DNA of 64,000 nucleotides from Lutraria lutraria (lineage: Eukaryota > Mollusca > Bivalvia > Venerida > Mactridae): assembly GCA_964023205.1 (NCBI GenBank), contig OZ026835.1, positions 14,838,414-14,902,413 on the forward strand, in the 5' to 3' direction. Shown piece after piece: positions 1 to 12,154 of this stretch. The position numbers and the translations under genes were made by a program. Within the stretch, counting starts at the first letter, position 1. Each line of letters opens with the position of its first letter. Below the pieces are notes generated by a model. That model was given only the letters and a program-made list of their open reading frames with translations. It made no database searches and was not told where the DNA came from.

Positions 1-124
1 AAAGTAGAATAGTTTTTCAACCCATCTACCCTAATTGTGTTGGTCAGGTGACTATAGACATGGCTATTTTTTTCCTTACACTAAATATTTGAATAGTACT
101 GGTAAGAATATAGTCCAGGAAAAC

Positions 125-205
125 CGATTACGTGCACCGGCTGCCATATATAACTGAAATATTGTTGAAAAACAGCGTTAATTCAAAATAAATAAATAAA
201 TTAAT
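125..205 (+). repeat. SINE 3' tail (family with GTTGAAAAA tail)
   Basis: The segment ends in an ATTGTTGAAAAACAGCGTTAA block followed by an A-rich AAATAAATAAATAAA tail. The same tail ends the fuller SINE at 58548-58762 and the fragment at 9415-9492. It lies in the third XPO4 intron. Confidence 0.6.
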
Positions 206-221
206 ATTTAAACATTTGTAC

Positions 222-2886
222 CTGATATGTTGGGTGATATATCTTAGAAGAAAAGCCCGTAAAGATTCAATATCTTCTGCTGATAAAATAGACCATTCCC
301 TGAGAATACTTTCCTGTACAGTGGTGGCAGCTTGAAACAATACATAATCTGTCTTACATTTCTCTGTAATAACAATATGCCATGTAAATATTATCCATTT
401 ATAATAGTAAAACAGTAACAAGAGTGCCAGGTCACAAAATACACCCGTCAAAATTCATTTTTTTAAAGCGTCAAGGGGCATAACTCAGAAGAGCCTGGTT
501 ATCGAACTTGACCGAGATCTCACAGCCATAAACATTTCCAGCAAGTTTGGTGAGGATCCGAATAAAACTTACTGAATTAGAGAGCGGACACCATTGTAAA
601 CGCTGTCTGCCGTGGGTGTTCCCATAATACGACCTGTACAATACAAACAAGCGTATATAAAAAACCTGAGACTTGTTGTTCATCAAATGCCCTAAGGGTC
701 AGAATGCACCAATGAGTTATGATTTTAATGGTGTCAATGTCCTGAATTAATTTTGTTATTCCTTTGTTAGATACAACCAAATTCTTTCTTTTATTTTCCC
801 TTAAAATTTGAACATATGCAATTTATTGCTTTAACCAAGGACTTATATACACACATGGATTCGCAACTTCCGTATTAACAGTTTAAAGTAATCAAATCCC
901 GCGATAATAAGACGTGAATCAACGGGAATACAAGCTATTGTTTACAAAAGCGAAAATACGAAAATATCTGTGATAATCCGAATGATAATAACAGCGAAAA
1001 TATCCGTGGTATTCCGAATGTTTAATCTCGGAGATGAAAGGATTATAATAGATGTCCGCCATCTTGGAATTTAAAATGTTCGACTGATGCCTTTTTCAAT
1101 GCTTATACTTAGACTTTGTGGATTATAAATGTATCTCAATATCTTTAAGGAAATTGTTGCATCCTTTACCAATTTCCCGTGCCCAATTGCCAGAGTTTTT
1201 TTTAGGATAATCAAATTCGTAACACCCAATTACAGCTGTCGGACATTGCCGAGTATATAGCAATGCATTGTGGGATCGACTAACGATATCGTTTGAGCTA
1301 TTTTTAGCAGTTGCGAATCCATGTATGTATGTAAGTCCTTGCTTTAACTACAGGAAGAAAATGTGTCCAGTTAATTGTATGGACAAATAAAAAAACTCAA
1401 TATTAAGACCACCTTTTGAACCAAACAAAATAATATAATTGACTGGTTTTCAATATTTCCTCTTATTATCAAGTTGAAATAAGAGGAAATATTGAAAACC
1501 AGTCCTAAGATAAGTGGTAGTTATAACGAAGTAGACTTATAATTGTGGTGGTTATTAAATGAGGTTTTAGATTTACTTACCTAGGATGTGCTTGCAAATG
1601 TTGTATGGTAGTTTTGTTTTTCTGAACTGTAGAATAATATTCTCTGCAGCCTGTCTTTGTTCATGTGTCACCAAATTTGGAGGAGCCTGAAATGTAACAA
1701 AACCCGAAGGTTTTACTTTATATGATGTGAACTTTGGATTGGGATAATATTTCGGGAAGCCATATGTTGAACTTAAAATATGCTCATTAATAGAAAAAAA
1801 GGTGGTTGGTTCGTCAGGATAGTGAACACAAATTTCATCAAAAACAGTCTAATTAGTGTTGTTTATTTGCCTAAAGTTATAAAACAGAAACAATCTCTTT
1901 GCTATAAAGAGATTGTTATATTTTATAAAGGCAAATAAATTATTCTTAACTTTAAAACCTTCACAGTAAGTTCAGTAACGAGTTTACTACAACTCCAAAA
2001 GTGTTCATCAAAGGGCTTGTCTTTAAAACTTTCATAAGTTAATCCATGACATGTACAAGTTTAACAAGGACCATGAGACTGATGGTCTAAAGATTTCTAT
2101 AGTACATAATTGCGAGGAGTGATCAGTGGTCTAGTGTTAAGTTAACCTGCTGGACTACTAAACAATAGGTCGTGGGTTCGAATCTCGCCATTCTCGGCTC
2201 CGCCTTTCAATATTCCTGAGATGCTTATTCAATGTCCCCAAGTATTGTTGTTAAGAAAATCACAGGAAGCAGGTGAAGCGTGCATCTGTGCTTACACTCT
2301 GCACAATGAAGAATCAGGAAAAACTGTTTGATTGAAAAGAGTAGGGATATATCTATTTATAAATGCCCTGTCCTCCTGTATCTTATCTCCCCTATCTGGG
2401 GCGGCTCTGAAATTATCATAGCTGTCAAATGGGCCATACAGTTACAGTCAAACAAACTTAAAGACAGTCAGTATTACGGCAAGACATTTTATTATTTAGA
2501 CCAGTCAAACACATCTGAAACAGTGGAATGGTGTCTCATCATTGACCCAAGTGAGAAAAACACCAGCTTCTAGAATGTTGCTATTATTTCAATTATTCTT
2601 TTAAAGAGATGGAGAGAAATAGTTTCTATGCCTAAATTATTCACTTAAAGTGTTCCGTCAGCGATATTCAATTACACCATTTTCATTTTGAATGAAAGTA
2701 GCCTAGAATTCGGACATATTAGTTTAGTCTAAAATGGTCCTAGTCCACTGAATGTGTAAATGACCACAGAAATAACACTACTACACACTGGTTACAATGA
2801 AGTGAACAGATTATTTTCAATAAATCATTCATTACCAGAACAATCTGAGAGGCTCTCTCTAATTCTTCGATAGTTTGTTCCTCCAT
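222..2886 (-). CDS. XPO4: Exportin-4, N-terminal three coding exons (partial)
   Basis: Coding exons on the minus strand: 2886-2836 (17 codons from ATG, phase 0), 1686-1581 and 363-222; each has AG acceptor and GT donor and the phases join without a break. The first ~99 residues read [17 protein letters not shown], then [16 protein letters not shown] with [15 protein letters not shown], then [14 protein letters not shown]. These align closely with the start of vertebrate exportin-4, including the exon break after the first helix and the YVLFQAA block. Exportin-4 is a RanGTP-dependent importin-beta-superfamily receptor that exports eIF5A and SMAD3 and imports some SOX factors (known for the family). 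The [10 protein letters not shown] segment is the start of the importin-beta N-terminal Ran-binding HEAT region. The rest of the ~1,150-residue protein lies left of the window. The start codon is the first ATG before the conserved helix. Confidence 0.93.
836..1341. mobile_element. MITE, 506 bp, 7-bp target duplication (family A, copy 1)
   Basis: Terminal inverted repeats begin CAAGGACTTATATACACACA on the left and mirror it on the right, ending AAGTCCTTG; similarity continues inward through a GGATTCGCAACT block. The direct repeat CTTTAAC flanks both sides (829-835 and 1342-1348). No transposase ORF is visible. The interior is shared, in inverted orientation, with the copy at 26509-26949 (for example the CGCCATCTTGGAATTTAAAA stretch). 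It sits in XPO4 intron 2. The superfamily cannot be assigned from the ends alone. Confidence 0.85.
1441..1504. repeat. Perfect inverted repeat, 27-bp arms
   Basis: Arms 1441-1467 and 1478-1504 are exact reverse complements separated by 10 bases. They begin GACTGGTTTTCAATATTTCC. No flanking target duplication is seen. It lies in XPO4 intron 2, about 100 bases from the family A element. Confidence 0.85.
1862..1939. repeat. Imperfect foldback element
   Basis: Outer arms TTTATTTGCCT/AGGCAAATAAA and inner arms CAATCTCTTT/AAAGAGATTG pair across a short loop, so the whole 78 bases would fold into one interrupted hairpin. It lies in XPO4 intron 1. Confidence 0.7.
2114..2445 (+). mobile_element. tRNA-derived SINE (family 1, fullest copy)
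   Basis: The 5' part is tRNA-like, with AGTGGTCTAGTGTTAAG resembling an A box and GGTTCGAATC at 2175-2184 as a B box. The body (GCTTATTCAATGTCCCC, then CACAGGAAGCAGGTGA, then ATCTTATCTCCCC) recurs at 6540-6735 and 57835-58065, and the head recurs inverted at 19412-19530. It lies in XPO4 intron 1. Confidence 0.75.
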
Positions 2887-3934
2887 CCTACTTTCATGCC
2901 GCCAAATAAAACCCAAAGATAATAAATCACACAAAAGTTTACAGAAACACACAAAAGAAACGTACACGAAGGAAATCAACTTTAAAAAATAACCACCTTT
3001 ACGAATTAGCTATAGTTCATTTGTCAAGTTGTTTCATTTGTCGTCGAGAATATTTTGGAAACATTACTGCAAATGGATTGGGCAATTTAGCTTGGTCGTA
3101 TATATTAGTCTTAGAAGCTGGGACTTGAGTATGTACAGAGGACAAAAACGATAAGAAGAAAGACATTTTGATAAAATTAGAATAAATATATTAAACGCTT
3201 TTTTCGATATGATGCTTTTAATTCTAAACAGGGACACTGTACTAATTATATATATAATATATATATCTAGTACGTGTTTTGGTCAGCTAAAGGACCAGAA
3301 ATGATTGATTACTTAAATGTACCGAAGACCTATATATACATATATATACGAACTATGCATATATCTTGTAAGAATACGCGACTTGACATTTCACATATAG
3401 AGGAGTTTACATTTTGTATTTAATTTAGCGTCTATACAACTATAGGAATATTTATGTGTAATTGAATATTTTACGAAACTTTTTCAAATAAATTTCTGAT
3501 TAAACTTTTCAAGTTACTATTATAAATCGGTAATCTTGTTGGCGAGCCTTAAGATAATCCACAGACCATACATAACAATGTATGCAATTTATACGTAATG
3601 TCCTTGGATAATCCGAATTTAATTACATGTATAAGTTGACTTTTGCTCCATAATTTATACAATTACACACACCAATAAACATTTATGCTCACTATGATAG
3701 GTTTAACAGATCAATTTCAGGGGTTTATACTAACATTTAAAGCTAATTTGGTAGAATTATTTGCCCTTGACTGGCATGTTAGAAGGTTTGTAAATGTTTG
3801 TATGGTATTTAAATATTACAACAGACTAATGTGTATTCGACTACACAATCCAACCGATTTACCAGTACTACAATAAAAGAAATAAGGCAATCATGATATT
3901 TCCTGCACAACCCAATGTTTAAAATCAAAGGAAA

Positions 3935-4290
3935 ACGGTTGTAGATGTGACATCACGAAGTTATAGATGTGACATCACGAGGTTATAGTTGTGACAGTAC
4001 TAGGTTGTAGAAGTTGCAGCATGAGATTGTAGATGTGACATCACGAGGGTGTAGATGCGATAGCACGAGGGTGTAGTTGTGACATCACGAGGATGTGATA
4101 GCACGAGGATGTAGATGTGACGGCATCACGAGGGTGTAGATGTGATAGCACGTACGAGGGTGTAGATGTGACGTCATCACGAGGGTGTATATGTGATAGC
4201 ACGAGGGTGTAGATGAGACGGCATCCCGAGGATGTAGATATGATAGCACGAGGGTGTAGATGTGACACCACAAGGGTGTAGATGTGAGTA
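3935..4290. repeat. Minisatellite, ~22-bp unit
   Basis: Degenerate tandem copies of a unit resembling GTAGATGTGACATCACGAGG, with alternation between CATCACGAGG and TAGCACGAGG versions. It produces overlapping repetitive ORFs on the minus strand that are not genes. Confidence 0.85.
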
Positions 4291-5414
4291 TTTAATTGGA
4301 TGTTTTAGATGCGACGACAGTACGAGAAGGTACCATTATAATGTACATCACGGCGTTATTTATTTTGCGGACAATTGTACATAGTAGATTTTAAAAGGAC
4401 TCCTATTTCCATCGAATAATAAAAATCCATGAAATACATAATATATGAAACTGTAATTAATACTCAAATCCTACTTACCGTTATGTACACGAACTTACAA
4501 CGATTTCATTAACTTGCGAAAAACGGATACGACTTTCAAAGTAATTCGATCATGCACTTATAAACAGCAATTTCTCTCGCTTACAGTACATAAACAGTTA
4601 ATTACTGTACGTTGTGCCTCTTGTACAATAGGTGTCTGGTATTAACTTGCTATTTTCTATTTGGTGAAGGCAATAATTGTTGATCACGATATAACAATAT
4701 CGTTTATCTGTGTGGACGGTTTATGAGACTTTATATTACCTTTGTGACCAGTTAACATTGTATCAATATAAGTACCCAGCAGGATCGAGTAATAAAATGT
4801 GATATATTGAGAATAACTTCCAACACAAGACTGTACGAGACAATTAAAATGTTGCAGTTTACGCGACATAATGTCATGCCTGAACAAAATAAAAATGTAT
4901 TTCGTATATGTTTGCCCTAACGCAACCCAAGTTTGAAATTTTGGGTTGGTAGGTAGTTTTTTTTTTTTGTGATAGCATTATAATTATTATGTCATGCTCA
5001 TCATTACTGAAGGTGACTCAAAAAAGGATCAAGTGTATTGTACTAGAAACTTAAACTGATGCCCAAAATCATTTCTAGGAATACACTATCCCTTTATTAT
5101 CACAAAAAGGGTCATATGGGACATTACCAAATAATGGAAGCTTAATTGGTTCAGTTAGATCATGTGACACGTTGAATGTTGCTTATACTCTTACTATCCT
5201 TAAATCAGGCGGGACTTACTTCTTGCAACTCGCTTAACCTGCTAGAATTTTTAAAATATAAACCAAACTCCTTATCCTGAGTTTGACTGGCAGATTATAT
5301 AATAAAGTCATGTCTTGATATATATACACTAGAAGGAATGAATGATTTATTGAAGACTTTTTATGAATGAACCACCGCCGATCGTTATAAACGTGTTAGG
5401 AAAGAATAAAAATA

Positions 5415-5592
5415 CAGTCAAACCTGTATTAGTGGCCACCTCCGAATAAAGACCTCCCTGTGAATAAAATCCATACTTTTCAAACCCATTATTAAATATT
5501 AAGAACAAAATTACCTCCAAATAATGGTCACCTGTCAATAAAGGCCATATTTTGTCTTTCTCAAAGATGACCTTTGTTCACAGGGTTGACTG
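5415..5592. mobile_element. Tigger/pogo-like MITE (family B, copy 1)
   Basis: The ends are CAGTCAAACCTGT on the left and ACAGGGTTGACTG on the right, flanked by TA on both sides. The interior has the theme 'AATAAAGACC ... AATAAAGGCC'. Related copies are at 37723-37899 and 55503-55663. CAGTNAAACC ends with TA duplication are typical of pogo/Tigger-type MITEs; the assignment is inferred. Confidence 0.65.
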
Positions 5593-6029
5593 TAAACATC
5601 TAGCCCCCGCCATTTCATATTTCATTTTTATTGAAAATTCGATGAGTGTAAGTACTTAGGACTGATAAGATTTACAAGTTTACCGATAACGTTTATTTTC
5701 TTAACCACGATTATTGACACAGAAAAATCACTATTTGCTTGTCCTTACTTCAGTTTGAACGATCACTGTGTATAATACGATACTCTAATTTTATGTGAAT
5801 GTTTAACGATGGTATTATTTTAATAACGAATACTTTTAATGTACCTTTATACGTATGTATGTCTGATAACTACAACGTACGTCTAATTAGTATAAATTGT
5901 GTTCATAAATTTGAAACAATTCACAAAATGTACTTGGTTTGTTAGACAATACAACAGAATAAAATTAATGATTGTATCCGAAAACCGGCCAGAAAGCTTA
6001 TGGTTTTCAACAATGTTGTAGATATATAC

Positions 6030-6258
6030 TTCAGCCGATTCACCTAACCAGTTTTCCTCGACTATTTTCTAACCAGTACTAACTTACCCTTCTACAAACA
6101 GCCGGCAACTTCTCCAAATATAGAGGAACATCGACATTTTATCAACATTTCATAGAAAGGTATTACCTGGTGCAACAGGATTTCGCAGCCTGATCACCGG
6201 GTTACAAGTCGAACGCACCAACAACTCGACCATGGCCTCGGCCTGGGAAAGTATATAT
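6030..6258 (-). mobile_element. tRNA-derived SINE (family 3), inverted copy
   Basis: On the minus strand a tRNA-like head (GGCCATGGTCGAGTTGTTGG, then a degenerate B box near GGTGCGTTCGACTTGTAA) precedes a body with GAAGGGTAAGTTAGTACTGG. That body is shared with 58548-58762 and the fragment at 38990-39095. Confidence 0.6.
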
Positions 6259-6539
6259 GAATACATTGCATGCATCTCTTTAAACCATCTGATTAAAACA
6301 CTCAGTATAAAGAAGATGAGGAGGTTTCATCCTAGTTTACGTACGTAAGAGCATCCGTCATATCTCTGTATCTTCGAACAGTATCAACATTATTGTGAAG
6401 CAGAACTCATGAAATAAGACTGAACACTTGTCTATTAGTGCTGCATGAAAAATATAAATGAATTATTTGTTTAAGTAATAGTATAGGGTACACTGAAGGC
6501 GTGGATCGGTGACTGCCTTAAATTGTATTTGAAAATACG

Positions 6540-6735
6540 TTTTATCTCGGCTACGGCTTCTGATATTTCAGGGACGCTTTTTCAGTGTCCCATCCCAATT
6601 ACAGAGCCAGCACGGTAAAGAACCAGGTAACTTTTCTAAGTAAGAGTAGGGATATAAATGTCCGGTTCTCTTGTATTTCATTTCCCCGTACTCTGAGCGG
6701 TTCTAAACTGACCATAGCGATAGGATGGGTGATTA
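6540..6735 (+). repeat. SINE family 1 body fragment
   Basis: It shares 'TCAGTGTCCC', 'AGAGTAGGGATATAAATG', 'TTTCATTTCCCCGTACTCTG' and a final 'GATGGG' stretch with the body of the copy at 2114-2445. The tRNA head is missing. Confidence 0.6.
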
Positions 6736-8154
6736 ATTAATAGATTGACAGTGTACATTAACTATATTTAAGATTATTTTATCCGCCCCGCGTTCTGTAT
6801 CTAACACAGTGATATTAGCTTAAGCAATTTTGTCACCGGATTTAAAAGTAACAAGTGTTGAATACCCGAAGTAAATATTCTTGATTTGTGTGGTTAACGA
6901 CTGAAAGCGGGTACTTAAGTAGATAATTCCATTTCATTATTTGGTAAAAGGGAAAATAAAAATATAGATTATCTATATGTCAGGGCGCATATTGTAATTT
7001 ACAACGTACAGTGAGTTTCATACTTAATATAATTATACATGTCAATCACGAACTTAGCTCGTATATTTAATACAAGCATGCCGAAGTTAAGCATATTTCT
7101 GGATTTATCATCGTTGAAGTAAAGCTGTTGGAAATGAGTAAGTATTATTCTGTCAGTTTATTTAATTGAAAACTTCAAACTACTTGACTATAATCATTAT
7201 GCGACACTGTAAAGAAAAAGAATGTGTGTTTAATTTCGGATACTTTCTCATTGACTCTAGTTATTCATAGTTAGATTTACTCTTTGAATAAAGATCTTCT
7301 TGGTTGAAGAACACTTTGGTGGCCCTTATAAACAAGGTTGAAACTTAATGTGATTATAATTATATTCGCTAAACTAAACATCATTGAATGATAATGAATA
7401 CATTTACTTAGTTAATTAAGTTTTGAATGATATGCATTAAATTAACAGCAGTGCGTGAGTAAATATTTTATATTCGGAATAATGATTACTATCAAACGAG
7501 TTTTGGTGTTTTATTCATGTTTTGAATATATTATAATACATAGAAGAAAGGATTTCTGTAAATGTTTGTTAATAAAATGTTCAGAGGGATGTTAATTATA
7601 AATATAAACATTGATCTAGTCTGTGTTTGTGGTTACGGTATGAAATCTATACCGATATTTAAATGTTCGACTAACTTGCCAGTTTTTGGAGCGGTATGTA
7701 CGCTTCCCCTGAGAGAAGTGTACATAATAATAATGGTTGTCATGCTTTCTTCTAAACATTATCTGAGTCTGTCCGTAATTACTTAAAAAGCTGCGTATTC
7801 ATAACCCCATTCTTTGTGCACAAAAATTATTTTGAGATTGACTACCTGCTATGTTTAACAAATATTTCATTCTTCTAAGGTCAATAGATATATGAGATCA
7901 GCTTTTATTTCGTCGATTTCCCCCGCTTTCGAGTACTTTAGTTTATGAATGCAAAAATAATTGATATTTTAATTGATTCTGTAATACTAGGTAAATGCTC
8001 TGTCGTAATATTAACAATGTTGTATTTATTAACAGTTCAATAATATACCCGTACTTGTGAAACCAAATACATTATATAGTAAGGTGTGGGATGATTTTAT
8101 CAGTATTAACTTTGTGTTGTATCATTGTAGGGTGTAGAATAATTACACCATATT

Positions 8155-8385
8155 TAGTATGAACCATTTTTTATTAGTATGAATTATTAGTATGAACCAT
8201 ACTGTATTAGTATGAACCATATTGTATTAGTATGAATTATTGGTATGAACCATAATTATTTTATTCGTATGAATTATAAGTATGAACCATATTTCTATTA
8301 GTATGAATTATTAGTATGAACCATACTTTATTAGTATGAATTATTAGTATGAACTATAAATTATTAGTAGGAACCATATTGTATT
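8155..8385. repeat. Tandem repeat of ~15-mer ATTAGTATGAACCAT
   Basis: About a dozen irregular copies of ATTAGTATGAACCAT or ATTAGTATGAATT, separated by short spacers. It is intergenic and noncoding. Confidence 0.85.
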
Positions 8386-9414
8386 ATAATTTATCGTAAA
8401 GGCTAGGCTAGTATGGATCATGTTATGTTATAGTAAACTGTAGGAAATCTTTACTAGCACAAGTGCCTTGTCACACAGTAGTTAACTTTGAGTTATCTTT
8501 ACTCCTTCAATTGTACTTGTATATGCCATTTGCATCATTGTAAAGAAATGTATATTATGATATTAGTACAAATTGTTCTGACTTGTGTTATGTCATAGTG
8601 TACTACTAGTAATCGCAGGGATAATTCACCAAAGTTTTTCGTGTTACCTTGACTTTGATATCTTTAATTTGCTGTTCTCTGTTTTCTTTTGATGTCAAAT
8701 TTTCGGTGTATATACATAGGTTGTCATACTTCACAAATGATTGGTTTACCCTGAAGTTCCTCACCATAAAACTTGGACATAAATTCTAAATGAACACATT
8801 ACTTGACTCTTATCAATGAAATAACGATCGTATATTAACGAAAATTAAATATTTCTCTGACAATGACCTAGTGTACATCATATTATAGTCCTACGTGTAC
8901 CTTATGGGCCAGCACGAAAATTGTAAAACCAGACGAAACCATATAATGACACATATTACAACAACGTTCATGTAGTACGTATATCGTGAATTACTACTCT
9001 TCTGATTTCTAGTTCTATGAACAACGTATGACAACGATAAGTCGTGCGAACACTGAAAAGTATGTTACAGCGTTTGGTTTACAATTTCTTGCGCGGTTTG
9101 GCTCCAGAGACAAACGCACGGGGAGACATAGATCTCCCTGGGTGGCACATTGCTTTTGTTTTCGGGTAGTAACCGTTCTTATTTGCCCCCGGAGCAATAC
9201 ATACTCGTTCCTGTTGTGTGCCTTTTAACTTATCAAATATAAAATTTAATTACTGATCCAAATACGCTTCCAGATTGCTGAATGCTGACGACAAAGTTTA
9301 TTCGAAAACAAACAATAAGTAAAATAAAAACAAAAACAATCTTTATTGTCTTGCGATTAAATCCATTCATAGTTTTATAAAAAATTTTTTTACACAAATC
9401 GGTTGTTTATGGAG

Positions 9415-9492
9415 GGTTAAGTTAGTACTGTGTAAACCGACCACCGTATCACATAACTGAAATATTGTTGAAAAACGGCGCTAATCGAACAT
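9415..9492 (+). repeat. SINE family 3 tail fragment
   Basis: 'GGGTTAAGTTAGTACTG' followed by 'AACTGAAATATTGTTGAAAA' and 'ACGGCGCTAA' matches the 3' half of the SINE at 58548-58762. Confidence 0.6.
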
Positions 9493-11052
9493 ACCATATT
9501 GTTATTTATATTTTTATGATTAATTGCACAGGCTGAAATTTTCTGCGAGGATATTTACAATTGAATATAAACACTATTGACATATATTTTGATCTATGTT
9601 GTTGGATATTTACACAATAATTAACCTTTTAACATTCGTGACGTAAACCTATGTCTGATATGTATACAATCTGATTTTCTGGGAGATTTATAGTAATAGA
9701 ATCGTATAGCACTATTCACCAAATCGAAATCTTTACATACTTTGGTATATTTGTATAATTCTTTATGTAAATAATGATACAGACTGCTAATCACAGTAGG
9801 CTGATAAAATCATACAAAATAAATGAAATATATAGAAATAATCCGTGTAATATAACACTGGAGCCGTATATAACAGCTTAATTATATAATAATATACAGT
9901 TTATCAAACCGATAAACCGCTCTTATGTTTTTAAAGTTAGCTACATTTCAATGCATGCTGCAAAGTGCAAATGCAAATATCAACATAATGATCTAGAATC
10001 TCTTTGATATATATATTCATGTAATGGACGTGACAGGGTTTTATTAGTGTTGGGGATTAAAATACAAATACGTGTATACTTATTAATATTTTAAACATAT
10101 GCAGGTCACCAGCTAAGTATTCTATACCATAAATGAATATTAAATTTCACTTTTATCTAGTCTAGTCCTCGGAAGAACGGGTATTCATACCTTTAAAAGT
10201 GTATTCTGAGTTATAGCTATGACTAGTGACTGATAAGCTCAGCCCACTGGATAAAGCATGTTGTGTGTGTAATGCCTCTTTGATTTAGAATATATTAATT
10301 AAGTAAGCTAACCAGAGTGTTGTTCATTTTGAGGTACTCCTGTGATGAACTATTACACGACAATGATACAAACATAACAATACTGTTCGAGATAGTTCCG
10401 TCAGTCAGACGTTTTAAATGCTTGAAGTGGTGGATACAAGGAGGAACTATCTCTGTTTTAACAAAGAAGGAGATAGGCCCTTCTCCCAATCACCCCTTGA
10501 TGAAATCTGTGTTGAAATAAGGTCCTTGAGATAATGTTTTGGTTTTGTTGTCCCGATAAAACATGTGTAGTACAATAAGTGTGTTACATTTTCACAATCA
10601 CTACATGCAGTTCAAAGATCAACTTGATATATCTACACACTTATGATAATTTCATTGATTATGGCACAATGGGTCTCTGAACTAAGGATTAAGATTTAAA
10701 GTGTTTAAGCCGGGGATTTAAACGATTTTCTTATTAATGATAATGTTATTGAATCATGCATAGAGAACATATAGATCCATACGGTTTGTTTTAATGGAGA
10801 TTTTTCGGATGTATTTTGTTGCTTTGATTTGAATTGTGCAAAACGTAAATTGAAATTGATAAATAATTGTGCTTTTTGTTATAAAAATTGCTCTATATGG
10901 TAAATGCACATGAATAACAGCATTGACATTAAAAAACAGACAACTAAAAATTTGTTAAAGGAAATATCGGATATGTGATTAAAAAGAGCTTTACTGATTT
11001 ACTGATTTACTCATCTAGTGACATTTACTGTGAGTCTAAATGTTGTGTTGTT

Positions 11053-11062
11053 ATATTTTCAG
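11053..11062 (+). promoter_or_regulatory. 3' splice site of a 5' UTR intron
   Basis: The pyrimidine-rich TATATTTTCAG sits 46 bases before the ATG at 11109. It suggests that a noncoding first exon is spliced onto the coding exon. The upstream donor was not located. Confidence 0.5.
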
Positions 11063-11108
11063 AGTTATTATCACGCTGACATATCAGTAAGGACCCGGAG
11101 GTCACAGA

Positions 11109-12083
11109 ATGCCCTCCCTTCAAAATGTGAGCTACAATTCATCCAGAGTGCAGAGGGCATACAGAATAAATAACATTGAAACATTAAAACTTAACAATAG
11201 AATCCAGTTGCTTGAGAAAGAACGGTTACATCGACAAAGATTGACCAACCAGGATATTCGTCTTATCTCGCTAACTTTAGACTACATTCAAACATGCAGT
11301 GGTCACAGTGCGGAGGGATTAGCACCAAATGGGGGAATTGTACAGGATGTGTTAAGGGAAGACAGTGGACCTACTTTTCTTTATGGAGAACGAATTGTGA
11401 GCCGCAAAAAGCGGAGAAATATTCGTCCGCAATCAGCTATGGACAAAAGTAGTAGTAATTTAAATAGCGAAAGTGCTTCAACCATTTCTTCGGCAGATTT
11501 TAATGCACGACCACAAAGTAGTCCCATTAGAAGAAAGCCAACATTTGTTACACAAATCAGGGACGATCAGTCTGTATTTGGATCAAGCTCAGAATCAACA
11601 AAGAGCGGATTTTGTACACCAACGGAAAGATTTAAACCTGATTGGTTAGATGAGCCTACGCCTGATGTTACTAAAATATTATTACGCGCAGCATCAGAAA
11701 ACAAACACCGCGATTCCGTTTTTGACCGGCAAAGAAACGTTCCTGGTGAAAATGGAGCATATAAGTCTTTTGCAAGAAATATGAGAATTAAATCCGCCCA
11801 TTCTGTAACGGGTTTGCCGTCATTTAAACCTACTGATGAACAAACCCGTCCCCAGACTGTTGAACGGGGAACCAGTATCACTGACATACTCAATCGCGGT
11901 CCCAAAGCGACAATGTCCGCAAATGCGTGGAAAGCACACTTGAGTCACTCGCATGCTGGCCCGGTATCAAGTACTATTCAGAGACAGTATGCAATGGATA
12001 CAAAGAAGGCCATGAATAGTACAAGAAGCGAAATGATTCAAGGTCGAGTGAAGAAATTTATCGCTGATTCTAGTCAGGAATAA
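11109..12083 (+). CDS. Uncharacterised 324-aa protein, single coding exon
   Basis: One uninterrupted 975-base ORF, the longest non-repetitive ORF in the window. I do not recognise the family. Residues ~15-60 are charged and look like an alpha-helix or coiled coil (KLNNRIQLLEKERLHRQRL). A basic SRKKRRN follows at ~98-104. The rest is Ser/Thr-rich and probably disordered, carrying three RPQ[S/T] motifs (near 106, 134 and 247) and a basic C-terminal stretch (~298-317). There is no signal peptide or membrane segment. A good acceptor (ATATTTTCAG, ending 11062) just upstream implies a spliced 5' UTR. AATAAA lies 66 bases after the stop. Base composition is more GC-rich than its flanks, supporting coding. 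A cytoskeletal or ciliary role would be a guess from composition only. Confidence 0.8.
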   Translation: MPSLQNVSYNSSRVQRAYRINNIETLKLNNRIQLLEKERLHRQRLTNQDIRLISLTLDYIQTCSGHSAEGLAPNGGIVQDVLREDSGPTFLYGERIVSRKKRRNIRPQSAMDKSSSNLNSESASTISSADFNARPQSSPIRRKPTFVTQIRDDQSVFGSSSESTKSGFCTPTERFKPDWLDEPTPDVTKILLRAASENKHRDSVFDRQRNVPGENGAYKSFARNMRIKSAHSVTGLPSFKPTDEQTRPQTVERGTSITDILNRGPKATMSANAWKAHLSHSHAGPVSSTIQRQYAMDTKKAMNSTRSEMIQGRVKKFIADSSQE

Positions 12084-12148
12084 AAACGTGTATATAATTA
12101 TGTTGTGGTGTATATAAAATGTACACATTGATTGGTATAAAAAGAATC

Positions 12149-12154
12149 AATAAA
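12149..12154 (+). terminator. Poly(A) signal AATAAA
   Basis: Canonical hexamer 66 bases beyond the stop codon of the 324-aa ORF, suggesting a short 3' UTR. Confidence 0.6.

Larger units (their letters stand above)
2887..11062. other. Gene-poor spacer between XPO4 and the 324-aa ORF gene
   Basis: About 8.2 kb between divergently transcribed genes. I find no homology-supported exon here. It contains the minisatellite at 3935-4290, a Tigger-like MITE at 5415-5592, SINE pieces at 6030-6258, 6540-6735 and 9415-9492, a 15-mer repeat at 8155-8385 and short (TA)n runs near 3250-3360. The XPO4 promoter and 5' UTR should lie just right of 2886, and the first untranslated exon of the 324-aa gene should lie somewhere before 11062; neither can be delimited by eye. 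Confidence 0.6.

Noticed and set aside
2160..2190. tRNA gene at a GGTTCGAATC B box
   Set aside because: There is no cloverleaf around it and it continues into a SINE body found elsewhere in the window.
4041..4273. Repetitive ORFs (HLHPRD-type repeats)
   Set aside because: They are a reading of the 22-bp minisatellite.
9015..9228. Overlapping sense and antisense ORFs in a locally GC-richer stretch
   Set aside because: Both strands are open over only ~60 codons, with no recognisable motif; probably an eroded repeat.
11567..11905. 112-codon ORF antisense to the 324-aa gene
   Set aside because: It is a shadow of the sense ORF; no splice or start evidence.
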